From UBA6059 sp040222235 (GTDB lineage Bacteria > Bacteroidota > Bacteroidia > Cytophagales > Cyclobacteriaceae), in NCBI GenBank assembly GCA_040222235.1, contig JAVKDO010000026.1:6724-70723 (forward strand): a stretch of 64,000 nt of DNA, read 5' to 3'. The number at the start of each line of letters is the position of its first letter. Position 1 is the stretch's first letter. Of the stretch, positions 1 through 7,946 are shown piece after piece. A model generated the notes under the pieces. It was not told the origin of the DNA. It saw nothing but the letters and a program-made list of their open reading frames with translations, and did not search any database. Made by a program: the position numbers and the translations under genes.

Positions 1-656
1 TCTTCTGGGGTACCAATTCGCTGCGTGAGGTGCATGTCTACACACTCCTGGTAAACTTCCTCTGGATCAGGAGATTCCGCTATAGATGACCTGAACATTG
101 GTGTGTCCACCGTACCTGGGCAGATGGCTACACTCCTTATCTCAGGACCATAGTCTACCGCAATGCTTCTGGTCAAGCCGAGTATGGCTGTTTTGGCGGT
201 GGTATAGGGTGCTACATTATTTTGTGAAATATAGGCCTGAACACTTGAGACTAGGGTCACCAGTCCTCCACCACGCTTTTGCATTTCAGGAATGGCATAC
301 TTGGCGCATAGAAAAGCACTTTTGAGATTGACGTTCATCACCAGATCCCATTCTTCTTCTGTGGTTTCGGTTACGGTCGAGTAGCGTTGAATGCCTGCAC
401 TATGTACCAGTGCATCTACTCTTCCAAACTGATCCACAATCTTCCCAAAAGCGGCTTTCACCTTATCTCCCATAGATACATCACATTGGACGAATAGCGC
501 ACCATCTCCTAATTCTTCTGCTAAAGTTTTGCCTATCTCATCTAAGTCAAGGATCGCCACTTGCCAGCCATTTTGATAAAATAACCTACTACAAGAGCCA
601 CCAATTCCCTTGGCTCCTCCGGTGATGACTGCTGTTTTCTTCTCTGCTGATGCCAT
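1..656 (-). CDS. SDR family sugar dehydrogenase, C-terminus cut by window edge
   Basis: NAD(P)-dependent short-chain dehydrogenase/reductase, cytoplasmic. The start ATG at 656 reads MASAEKKTAVITGG; about 218 residues are present and roughly 30-40 C-terminal residues lie outside the window. The Rossmann motif TGGAKGIG, an HSAG version of NNAG, the catalytic SS and the PYTTAK (YxxxK) motif are all visible. The start lies 2 bases after the stop of the SMP-30 gene upstream, so the two are surely co-transcribed. With the lactonase next to it, the likely role is first-step oxidation of a sugar to its lactone (inference); the substrate cannot be read from the sequence. It could instead act on a keto-deoxy acid. 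Confidence 0.88.
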   Translation of the reverse strand, partial: MASAEKKTAVITGGAKGIGGSCSRLFYQNGWQVAILDLDEIGKTLAEELGDGALFVQCDVSMGDKVKAAFGKIVDQFGRVDALVHSAGIQRYSTVTETTEEEWDLVMNVNLKSAFLCAKYAIPEMQKRGGGLVTLVSSVQAYISQNNVAPYTTAKTAILGLTRSIAVDYGPEIRSVAICPGTVDTPMFRSSIAESPDPEEVYQECVDMHLTQRIGTPE

Positions 657-658
657 CG

Positions 659-1510
659 CTACTTCGTATGTGAGGGTAATGCCAATCCTTTGATGCCGGC
701 ATCAATTTTCGTGATGTGCCAGCGACCAAGGTTGGCAGTAAACAACTGTTCCATGTTTTTGCCTCCAAAAGCGATATTGGTCGGATTGGAAAGGGTGTGC
801 GCCTCCCAATCGTCAATAAAGACCGTGTTGACTCGCTCGGGAGTTACCTTGTAGATCTTGTTGGGAGCATAGCAGGAGACATAAAGGTTTCCGGCAGCAT
901 CAAAAGCGCATCCATCCGGTACAGATTCCGGCAGGGTACAAAAGACCTCTCGGTCACCCGCCGTACCATCTGCATTAATGCGCACGCGCTCAATTCCCGG
1001 TAGGAAAGACACCACAACATAGAGGTAATCTCCCTCAGGGCTCAGGGCACAGCCATTGGAGAAACTGAAGGGACCTTGATCCCAGATATGGCCCTGTCCA
1101 TCGGGTGTGTACTTCATAATGCAGCCATTGACCTCTCTAAACTCGCCGCTTTCGGTGACATAAAGATTGCCCTGCGCATCAAAAACGGCATAGTTGGGGA
1201 TATTAAACTTCTGTCCATCAGCACCCTCGGAGAACTTCTCCAGTTTCAGGGTTGCCATGTCTAGCTTCCAGAGGCATTTCTTTCCCAGGTCACAGATTGC
1301 CATCCATTGAGCACCTGGGCTGAAAGCAATACCCAAAATGAACCCGCCTGTATTGGCGACTTCTTCAACTTTAGTACCGTCACTAGAGATACGGTAGATC
1401 TGGCCAGCCTCACCTCCAGCCCAAAGCGTACCGTCAGGATGCTCAGCGATACACTCTGGGTGATCAAGCCCATCGGCGAATACAATAGATTTTTCTAACA
1501 ATGGATGCAT
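659..1510 (-). CDS. SMP-30/gluconolactonase-type sugar lactonase
   Basis: 283-residue SMP-30/Gluconolactonase/LRE beta-propeller without a signal peptide, so cytoplasmic. The family hydrolyses sugar lactones to aldonic acids using one divalent metal. The N-terminal DHPECIA segment carries the usual metal-ligand Glu (E19), and blade motifs such as NPTNIAFGG and SNGCALSPEG are typical. It lies between an epimerase-like gene and an SDR, all minus strand with gaps of 2-21 bases. In context it should open the lactone made by an SDR (inference). Length is normal for the family. Confidence 0.85.
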   Translation of the reverse strand: MHPLLEKSIVFADGLDHPECIAEHPDGTLWAGGEAGQIYRISSDGTKVEEVANTGGFILGIAFSPGAQWMAICDLGKKCLWKLDMATLKLEKFSEGADGQKFNIPNYAVFDAQGNLYVTESGEFREVNGCIMKYTPDGQGHIWDQGPFSFSNGCALSPEGDYLYVVVSFLPGIERVRINADGTAGDREVFCTLPESVPDGCAFDAAGNLYVSCYAPNKIYKVTPERVNTVFIDDWEAHTLSNPTNIAFGGKNMEQLFTANLGRWHITKIDAGIKGLALPSHTK

Positions 1511-1531
1511 ATGATGTCGTTTATGATTGAC

Positions 1532-2578
1532 TCAAATAGATGGCTCGGTCGTCATGATGCCAGCCAGCATTTGTGTTTGTTTCGTTTCTCCAGCTTTGAT
1601 TTTCAGCCAATCTCCACGCTCAATAGCTTTCTCTGGCTCGCTGGTCCAGGCGGATGTCCAGGGTTCAAGACCCACCGCATAAGCGCCTCCCCACCAGGGT
1701 GCATCCTGAGTAGCATAGCGCTCTTGCCAATACCAAAGGTGTGAGAAGATGCTCGCATCCCATTGTACTCCAAAGCCAATTTGCTCTTTTTCACTCCACA
1801 ATACGTACTTCGCATCTTTAGGATAGCCTGACAAGTAAGCCAAGTCACTGTACGCAGGAGCTGTCTTTGATGGGATGACGCTAGCATCATCTGTTTGGCC
1901 ATTGATATCAGTCACTTTAGGCCATTTAGCCTCGTGATCTGATTCGAATCGGCGGTGATTAGGCATTGCTGCTTCAGCCTTAAAAGTCCTTGCATTAGTC
2001 ATCACCCTGGCTCCCTCATCCAGGAAGGGCAAGCCAAAAGCAATATGATGACCCCACATAATGTCCAGGTCGGTCTGCGACTCATTGACCAAGCGCTCAG
2101 AGAAATGAATGTCTTGTGAATCGTGCTCAAGGGTAATGGTTTTCTCCAAGAAGACAGGCACGCGCAGTGGCCGCACCCATAGCTTTAGAACAACGCGTTC
2201 GTCCGTATTTTCAATGATGGCATGTTTCCAGGGGATCATGGCCACCTCACCATGCTGGCCGAGATGGGCACCCCGGTAATTGAACCCTGGGCTGTTAGGT
2301 AAGGCTTCCTGCCAGCCACCGTAGTAGTAGTCCTCGAATTGATTGGCTGTGCCTCTGTGCTGCGAGAAATCCTGATTGGGGTTTCTAATGCCCTTATCGA
2401 GCCTCAGCATAAAATCAAGGGCTGCCGGTTTGTAGATAAACTCGAATATGTCACTACCTCTACCGACCAGTATGCCCACTTTGATAAAGTCGTTTTCCAT
2501 GTAGACGACTGGCATCTGCTTGTAAGTCCAGTCATCGGAGATGCTGCATTTTCCGGTAGGAAATCTAACGCTACTCAT
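1532..2578 (-). CDS. DUF4432 / aldose 1-epimerase-like protein
   Basis: About 348 residues, no signal peptide. Strands and motifs such as GGWQEALPN, HGEVA and MWGHHIAFG fit the galactose-mutarotase-like fold as in DUF4432 proteins. Likely a sugar epimerase or sugar-binding helper in the same catabolic pathway (inference). I place the start at 2578 (MSSVRFPTG). The longer frame to 2599 is possible but overlaps the upstream gene by 29 bases instead of 8. The neighbours are mannonate-dehydratase-like (upstream) and lactonase (downstream). The exact substrate is unknown. Confidence 0.72.
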   Translation of the reverse strand: MSSVRFPTGKCSISDDWTYKQMPVVYMENDFIKVGILVGRGSDIFEFIYKPAALDFMLRLDKGIRNPNQDFSQHRGTANQFEDYYYGGWQEALPNSPGFNYRGAHLGQHGEVAMIPWKHAIIENTDERVVLKLWVRPLRVPVFLEKTITLEHDSQDIHFSERLVNESQTDLDIMWGHHIAFGLPFLDEGARVMTNARTFKAEAAMPNHRRFESDHEAKWPKVTDINGQTDDASVIPSKTAPAYSDLAYLSGYPKDAKYVLWSEKEQIGFGVQWDASIFSHLWYWQERYATQDAPWWGGAYAVGLEPWTSAWTSEPEKAIERGDWLKIKAGETKQTQMLAGIMTTEPSI

Positions 2579-3644
2579 GCTCCAATGTGTTAATGGCACC
2601 CCTCATAAAACCCAATGCATAAGCCATGCCAGCATGCCAAGGCGCACCACAGGTCATCTCGGGTGTGTGGTCGGGTATCAATACGCCGTTCCAGTCATTC
2701 ACTTTGAGTATCCTCAATGTCTTGATCATGTCAATGTCCCCTTCATCTACAAATGCTTCACGATAATGCGGCACTTTGCCTACCACATTTCTGAAATGAA
2801 TATAACCAATCCGGTCGGTCTTGGCATACTTAGCGAGCAGATCATAGATATCTCCATCGGCCATCTCTTGCAGTGTGCCCATACAAAATTCAAACCCGTT
2901 GGCCGGGCTAGGGTTGATGCTCAGTAGCTTCTCATATTCCGAGTGGGTGTAAAAAAGTCTAGCAGTTTTGCGGAGTTCGGGTAGCGGTGGGTCATCAGGG
3001 TGTGCCACGAGTTTCACATTGTTTTCTTCTGCCACAGGAAGAATGCGATCCAGAAAATACGCTAGCCTTTGCCATATCTCCTCACGGCCTACAGGCCCAA
3101 TGGAATCTCCCTTAGCATCAGGGTCGTAGGTCATATTCCAAACCATACCGTCAGGGATAGGCTGTTGGGTGTCGATGGCGCTAGCGTCGAACTCTATGGA
3201 TCTTGCTTGCCCCCTACCGGAAGGCTTGCCTGTCCATCCCCAGACACCTGCCAAGCTAAAATAATAGCCCATGACGGGGATGCCTAGTACTCCCATATGT
3301 TGGATGGTTCGTTTGATCTGCTCAAGCTGTTGGTCCTTCTTAGGCCCATCTAGCAGCACATCATACCAATGTGAAGGATCGAAGTTCTCTATAGCCTCCC
3401 AGACTAATCCATGTCCTTCTATCTGCTTTTTGAGTGCCTTTAACTCCTCGAAGATCCAGGGTTTATGTTCATTCAATGTAGTTCCCCAGCCTCCTAAGTA
3501 GTTTTGGGTAAGCGACGGATTATCCCCGCCTTTGATGTAGTCTACCAACTGTACGACGATATGACTTACACCGGCCTGTTTCGCAAAGCGAAAATTATCA
3601 TCAGTGAGCAAAGATTTATAGAGCCCCAGGCCAAGATTTATCAT
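2571..3644 (-). CDS. uxuA: Mannonate dehydratase family (UxuA-like) aldonate dehydratase
   Basis: 357 residues, cytoplasmic TIM barrel. UxuA converts D-mannonate to 2-keto-3-deoxygluconate using Mn2+/Fe2+. The four metal ligands of the family are all present and in order: H215 (in HPDDPP), C254, H283 (in IHFRN) and D325 (in PDHTPEM). GGWGTTLNEH and GYYFSLAGVWGW also match the family. It is the first gene of a minus-strand operon (dehydratase, epimerase-like, lactonase, SDR). Because the neighbours belong to a lactone-forming oxidative pathway rather than a uronate-isomerase pathway, it may dehydrate a different aldonate such as L-fuconate or D-arabinonate (inference). The symbol reflects family only. 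Confidence 0.82.
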   Translation of the reverse strand: MINLGLGLYKSLLTDDNFRFAKQAGVSHIVVQLVDYIKGGDNPSLTQNYLGGWGTTLNEHKPWIFEELKALKKQIEGHGLVWEAIENFDPSHWYDVLLDGPKKDQQLEQIKRTIQHMGVLGIPVMGYYFSLAGVWGWTGKPSGRGQARSIEFDASAIDTQQPIPDGMVWNMTYDPDAKGDSIGPVGREEIWQRLAYFLDRILPVAEENNVKLVAHPDDPPLPELRKTARLFYTHSEYEKLLSINPSPANGFEFCMGTLQEMADGDIYDLLAKYAKTDRIGYIHFRNVVGKVPHYREAFVDEGDIDMIKTLRILKVNDWNGVLIPDHTPEMTCGAPWHAGMAYALGFMRGAINTLEHE

Positions 3645-3657
3645 AGTTCTAGCGTTA

Positions 3658-3671
3658 TGGGTTTAATACAA
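3658..3671. promoter_or_regulatory. Possible GntR-type half-site in divergent promoter
   Basis: In the 209-base gap between the UxuA-like operon (minus) and the first propeller lipoprotein (plus) I see TGGGTTTAATACAA. It matches the right half of the palindrome TTGTACTAATACAA at 29919. One half is conserved, the other is weak, so this is only a candidate operator. Nothing else clear was found in 3645-3853. Confidence 0.25.
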
Positions 3672-3853
3672 CTCAGGACGCTACAAGAACTATTGATTGC
3701 GTGCATCAAATATTGCTGTTCCACCTATTGGAAAGCATTGTTTGATCAGTTTTGCAGATGCCATGCTCAGGATGGTACGAAAGCCCAGCTTAAGTGGCAA
3801 AAACACTTCGATAGTTAAGCATTCGTGAGCTGTATTTATTTGTATCATAAGCA

Positions 3854-5035
3854 ATGTCCATGAACCGACTAACCAACGCCACTATTATTATCCTATCGTG
3901 TTTATTCGCGATAGGCTGTATAGAGGATGAGACGGAGGATTTTACCTCGGAGAACTACTACACTTTCGTACCTAAAGACACGGTCCAGACACCAGAGGAG
4001 CCCACACCTCCTCCGGTAGTTCCAGAACCTGAACCTCAAACACCTCTGCCTCCAGTAGTAGTTTGTGGTGACAGCACATTTGAGGTATCGAGAAGTGAGG
4101 AGTTCATCGACCAATTTACAAGGTTTGGTGGTGGCTGGACTGGCGGAGATGCCACCTACTCTATATTATTGCCTGATGATCGGACGCTCTGGCTTTTTGG
4201 CGATACCTTCCTTGGTACTGTTCGTCCTGACCGCTCCAGACCTGGCGGGCCGCTATCGCGAAACACTTTTGTCGTGCAAGATGGTGAAGAGCTGATCACT
4301 CTGGTTAAAAGTGATGGGTCAGCCTTTATATCTCCTGAGGAAGCTGGGTGGTGGTACTGGCCGACCGATGGTACAGTCGTCAATGATACGCTGCAGGTGC
4401 TGCTTTCAGCGTTTCGGTCTACTGGACAAGGTGGCATTTTTGGCTTTGAGTACGCGAGAATTGATCTGGCTTTGTTTACCCTGCCCGATCTCGAGCTGAT
4501 TTCTATCACACCTCGCATTGAGGAGCCGACTATTGCGTTTGGCTCCTGTGTGGTGGAAGACGATGACTACATCTACATCTATGGTGCCGAGTCCGGCAAC
4601 TTGCAGAAGTTCGCCAACATCGCTCGAGCCGCCAACGGTGACTTGAGAAATGAATGGGAGTACTATGATGGTACCAATTGGGTTTCTGACATTGAGTCCA
4701 GCGCTCAGCTGATGAATGATGTTTCTGAGCAGTTCGCCGTATTCAAGGACAATGATCACTATTACCTTGTTACCCACGATTTCTTGTTTGGTGACGAGAT
4801 CTATATCTGGGATTCACCGACACCTGTTGGGCCTTGGGGCAATCGACGATTGATCTACTGTACTCCTGAAACAGAAGGTGATAGATGGACTTACAATTCC
4901 TTCGTGCATCCACAATTCACTGAAAATGACGAAATTCTTATTTCATATAATATCAACAGCTTCAACTTCCCAGACTTATTTGCAAATGCTGACTATTATC
5001 GTCCTTATTTTATTCGTGTGGGTAACTGGAGATAA
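3854..5035 (+). CDS. Secreted beta-propeller lipoprotein A (DUF5005/DUF4185-like)
   Basis: 393 residues; a lipoprotein signal ends at C22 (AIGC) and a Pro-rich linker spans about 43-69, so it is probably tethered on the cell surface. The remainder shares an architecture with the products at 5045 and 29975: a GGWTGGDATYS motif with D99, WLFGDTFLG with D117, a conserved Asp D172, E292 and a C-terminal ILISYN...YYRPYFIRV signature. Five-bladed glycoside-hydrolase propellers use a set of acidic residues in this way, so a glycosidase role is plausible (inference). The start could also be M3 at 3860. This is the most divergent of the three copies and the only one with the proline linker. Confidence 0.72.
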   Translation: MSMNRLTNATIIILSCLFAIGCIEDETEDFTSENYYTFVPKDTVQTPEEPTPPPVVPEPEPQTPLPPVVVCGDSTFEVSRSEEFIDQFTRFGGGWTGGDATYSILLPDDRTLWLFGDTFLGTVRPDRSRPGGPLSRNTFVVQDGEELITLVKSDGSAFISPEEAGWWYWPTDGTVVNDTLQVLLSAFRSTGQGGIFGFEYARIDLALFTLPDLELISITPRIEEPTIAFGSCVVEDDDYIYIYGAESGNLQKFANIARAANGDLRNEWEYYDGTNWVSDIESSAQLMNDVSEQFAVFKDNDHYYLVTHDFLFGDEIYIWDSPTPVGPWGNRRLIYCTPETEGDRWTYNSFVHPQFTENDEILISYNINSFNFPDLFANADYYRPYFIRVGNWR

Positions 5036-5044
5036 TCATCGAAC

Positions 5045-6271
5045 ATGAACAGACAAAGCTTCGTCATAACTCTACTACTCTGCGGACTCATAGCTTGTCA
5101 GAGTAAGCCAACAGATGGGGCTGCAGATCAAACTGCGACAATTGCACCAGATGATCCCTTCGCTTTTGAATATACTGCCGAAGCAGCCCCCGAATGGACT
5201 AAATTGTTTTATCGCAAATCTGGTTGGTTTGGTGCCGATGGGATCTTCTCAATCCCACTCTCCGGTGTGGATGTACCTGGAAATAAAGACAATCAGAAGA
5301 CGCTATTGATCTTTAGTGATACCTATATCGGCGAAGTTGGTGAAGACAATGCACCCCTACCGGGAAATACCATGGTCAATAACACTATCGCCTATGTGGA
5401 TGGACTTACACCATCGATGGAGAATATCCGCTTTCACTACAAGCAGGCTGCTGACGGTCAGCCGGAAACTTTCTTTGTGCCGAACAATGCTAATGCTAAA
5501 CCAAAGCAGTACTACTGGATGGGTGATGGCTTCATTAATCAAGAGATGGATAACAAGCTTCACCTGTTTGCTTATCATGTATCAATGACGGGCCCTGGTG
5601 TCTTCGACTTTGCGATAGAGAACGTCAGTCTACTCGCTATCCCGGATGCTACAGCCCCTCCCTTTGATGGATATGAACAGTTGACTACTCCTTTGCATAT
5701 CAAATTCGATAAAGTCGGTGAAGGAGACCTGGGTGCAGGAGTATTCGTGAACACAGAATGGGCCGGTGCTCCCAATCCGGATGGTTTTGTGTATGTATAT
5801 GGCTGTATTGGAGCTGGCAAACAGCTTGTTGCGGCTCGTGTAATACCATCGGATTTTGAGACTTTTGATCAATGGCAGTATTGGAATGGTGATTCCTGGA
5901 GCGCAGACATTAGAGAGATCGCAGGAATCACGGAGAACCTTTCTAATGAGTTAAGTGTGACCCCTCTCAATGATGGTCGATACCTGCTGACTTTCCAGGT
6001 GATGGGTATTTCTGATAAGGTAGGTGTGAAAGTAGGTATGAGCCCTGTGGGTCCCTTCGGACCTACCCATGAGGTATGGGTTACACCTGAGATCAACGAG
6101 CCTCCTGGCATATTTCCCTACAATGCGAAAGCGCATCCTAACCTGTCTCAACCAGGTGAGCTACTCATCAGCTACAATACGATCACCGCTGATTTCTGGA
6201 ATGACATCCAAAAGGATGCTCATATCTACAGACCAAGGTTTATCAAACTTCAATCCCCTTCCTTTAGATAG
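5045..6271 (+). CDS. Secreted beta-propeller lipoprotein B (DUF5005/DUF4185-like)
   Basis: 408 residues; lipoprotein signal MNRQSFVITLLLCGLIAC with the lipid Cys at 18. Close paralogue of the 29975 protein and more distant from the 3854 protein. Shared motifs are GWFGADGIFSIPL (D65), FSDTYIG (D92), YYWMGDGF (D161), NPDGFVYVYG, ENLSNELSV (E302) and HPNLS...GELLISYN...IYRPRFI. The conserved D/D/D/E pattern resembles the active site of five-bladed glycosidase propellers, but catalysis is not proven. It starts 9 bases after the previous stop, and its own stop abuts the ATG of the following SDR, so these genes form one operon. Confidence 0.75.
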   Translation: MNRQSFVITLLLCGLIACQSKPTDGAADQTATIAPDDPFAFEYTAEAAPEWTKLFYRKSGWFGADGIFSIPLSGVDVPGNKDNQKTLLIFSDTYIGEVGEDNAPLPGNTMVNNTIAYVDGLTPSMENIRFHYKQAADGQPETFFVPNNANAKPKQYYWMGDGFINQEMDNKLHLFAYHVSMTGPGVFDFAIENVSLLAIPDATAPPFDGYEQLTTPLHIKFDKVGEGDLGAGVFVNTEWAGAPNPDGFVYVYGCIGAGKQLVAARVIPSDFETFDQWQYWNGDSWSADIREIAGITENLSNELSVTPLNDGRYLLTFQVMGISDKVGVKVGMSPVGPFGPTHEVWVTPEINEPPGIFPYNAKAHPNLSQPGELLISYNTITADFWNDIQKDAHIYRPRFIKLQSPSFR

Positions 6272-7057
6272 ATGAAAAACATATTTGACCTCAGTGCAAA
6301 AACGGCCGTCATCACAGGCGGAGGTAGTGGTATCGGCAAGGCTATCGCTCTGGTATTTGCCGGGCAAGGTGCACAGGTAATGATCATCGATGTGAATGTG
6401 GCTGCCTCCGAAGCTACCGTCAATGAAATCGAAAAAGAGGGAGGGTCAGCGACATTCTTCGAATGCGATATTGTGAATCAGAAAGCCGTATTGGACGTCT
6501 TTGACAACATTGCTGATAAGACAGGTTCATTAGATATACTCGTGAATAATGCAGGTGTGGCAGGGATTGGTACGATTGAGGAAACAACTGAGGCTGATAT
6601 GGATAGACTCTACAACATCAACGTGAAAGGCGCCTATAACTGTAGTCTGGCGGCTGTCAAAAAGATGAAAGTCCAGGGCAAAGGTTGTATTCTCAATATG
6701 GCTTCCGTAGCAGCGGTAGTCGGATTGGCTTCAAGGTTTGCGTATTCAATGACCAAGGGTGCCATATTATCAATGACCTACTCTCTTGCCAAAGACTACA
6801 TTGCGTATGGGGTTCGTTGCAACAGCATCTCCCCTGGGCGTGTGCATACACCATTTGTCGATGGCTATCTTGCCCAAAACTACCCAGGTCAAGAAGCAGA
6901 GATGTTCGACAAGCTATCAAAGACCCAACCAATCGGCAGAATGGGACAGCCATCTGAAATAGCGCACCTCGCGCTCTACCTTTGTTCTGATGAAGCAGGT
7001 TTTGTGACCGGCAGCAACTATTACATTGACGGAGGATTTGCGACACTGAATACATGA
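6272..7057 (+). CDS. SDR dehydrogenase, possible 2-keto-3-deoxy-aldonate 4-dehydrogenase
   Basis: 261-residue classical SDR: TGGGSGIG (15-22), NNAG (92-95), catalytic S145, Y158, K162, and C-terminal GSNYYIDGGFAT. The ATG follows the stop of the propeller gene with no spacer, and a FAH-family hydrolase follows 31 bases after its stop. In the oxidative L-fucose pathway described for Xanthomonas, an SDR oxidises 2-keto-3-deoxy-L-fuconate to the 2,4-diketo acid, which a FAH-fold hydrolase then cleaves. The adjacent pair here fits that logic (inference). A general sugar dehydrogenase is the alternative. Confidence 0.85.
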   Translation: MKNIFDLSAKTAVITGGGSGIGKAIALVFAGQGAQVMIIDVNVAASEATVNEIEKEGGSATFFECDIVNQKAVLDVFDNIADKTGSLDILVNNAGVAGIGTIEETTEADMDRLYNINVKGAYNCSLAAVKKMKVQGKGCILNMASVAAVVGLASRFAYSMTKGAILSMTYSLAKDYIAYGVRCNSISPGRVHTPFVDGYLAQNYPGQEAEMFDKLSKTQPIGRMGQPSEIAHLALYLCSDEAGFVTGSNYYIDGGFATLNT

Positions 7058-7088
7058 GTACAATTCAAAATGGATAATTGACAATTAT

Positions 7089-7946
7089 ATGAGGCTAATA
7101 AGATTTGGAAATGCTGGTGAAGAAAAGCCAGGGATAGAAACCAACAATGGTATCAGGAAAGACCTGAGTGAACTGACAAAAGATTTTGATAGGGACTTTC
7201 TGGCTAATGGTGGTCTAGCCAAGGTGCAAGAGATAGTTAACAAAGGCCTGGATCAGCTGCCCACCATTGATACCAGCGTGCGCTTGGGACCTCCTATCAA
7301 AGACCCAAGTAAGATCATCTGCGTTGGGCTTAACTATGCTGATCATGCCAAAGAAGCTGGAATGCATGTACCCAAAGAACCTATTCTATTCTTCAAGTCG
7401 ACAACTTCACTTTGTGGTCCAAATGATCCGGTAACTATTCCAAAAAATAGTCAAAAGACAGATTGGGAGGTCGAACTTAATATCGTCATCGGAAAGAAGG
7501 CGCAATACATCGAGCAGTCAGCGGCTTATGATCACATCGCAGGATACACATTGTTCAATGACTACAGCGAGCGCGAGTTTCAGATCGAAAGAGGCGGCCA
7601 ATGGGTCAAAGGCAAAAGTTGTGATACCTTTTCTCCGGTAGGGCCTTGGCTGGTCACTAAGGATGAAATCGCTGATCCTAACAACCTCGACTTATGGCTG
7701 AAAGTGAATGGCGAGACTAAACAGCAAGGCAGCACCCGCAATTTTATCTTCCAAGTCGATCATGTGGTGAGTTATATCTCACAGTTCATGACTTTGCTAC
7801 CTGGTGACATGATCTCGACCGGTACTCCTCCAGGTGTAGGAATGGGCTTCAAACCACCACAGTATCTCAAGCCTGGAGATGTGGTAGTATTGGGGATTGA
7901 AGGACTTGGAACTTCCAGTCAGATAGCTCAGGCTTACAAAGGGTGA
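7089..7946 (+). CDS. Fumarylacetoacetate hydrolase family, likely 2,4-diketo-3-deoxy-acid hydrolase
   Basis: 285 residues, cytoplasmic. FAH C-terminal fold with metal ligands E127 and E129 (DWEVEL) and D158 (LFNDYSERE); KIICVGLNYADHA and STGTPPGVGMG are typical. The family cleaves C-C bonds of diketo acids. After the SDR it would split a 2,4-diketo-3-deoxy acid into pyruvate and a second acid (lactate if the sugar is L-fucose; inference). Its TGA directly abuts the convergent stop of the FG-GAP gene at 7947, with no space for a terminator. A TTGTACT half-site lies just upstream (about 7055-7064, minus orientation). Confidence 0.88.
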   Translation: MRLIRFGNAGEEKPGIETNNGIRKDLSELTKDFDRDFLANGGLAKVQEIVNKGLDQLPTIDTSVRLGPPIKDPSKIICVGLNYADHAKEAGMHVPKEPILFFKSTTSLCGPNDPVTIPKNSQKTDWEVELNIVIGKKAQYIEQSAAYDHIAGYTLFNDYSEREFQIERGGQWVKGKSCDTFSPVGPWLVTKDEIADPNNLDLWLKVNGETKQQGSTRNFIFQVDHVVSYISQFMTLLPGDMISTGTPPGVGMGFKPPQYLKPGDVVVLGIEGLGTSSQIAQAYKG

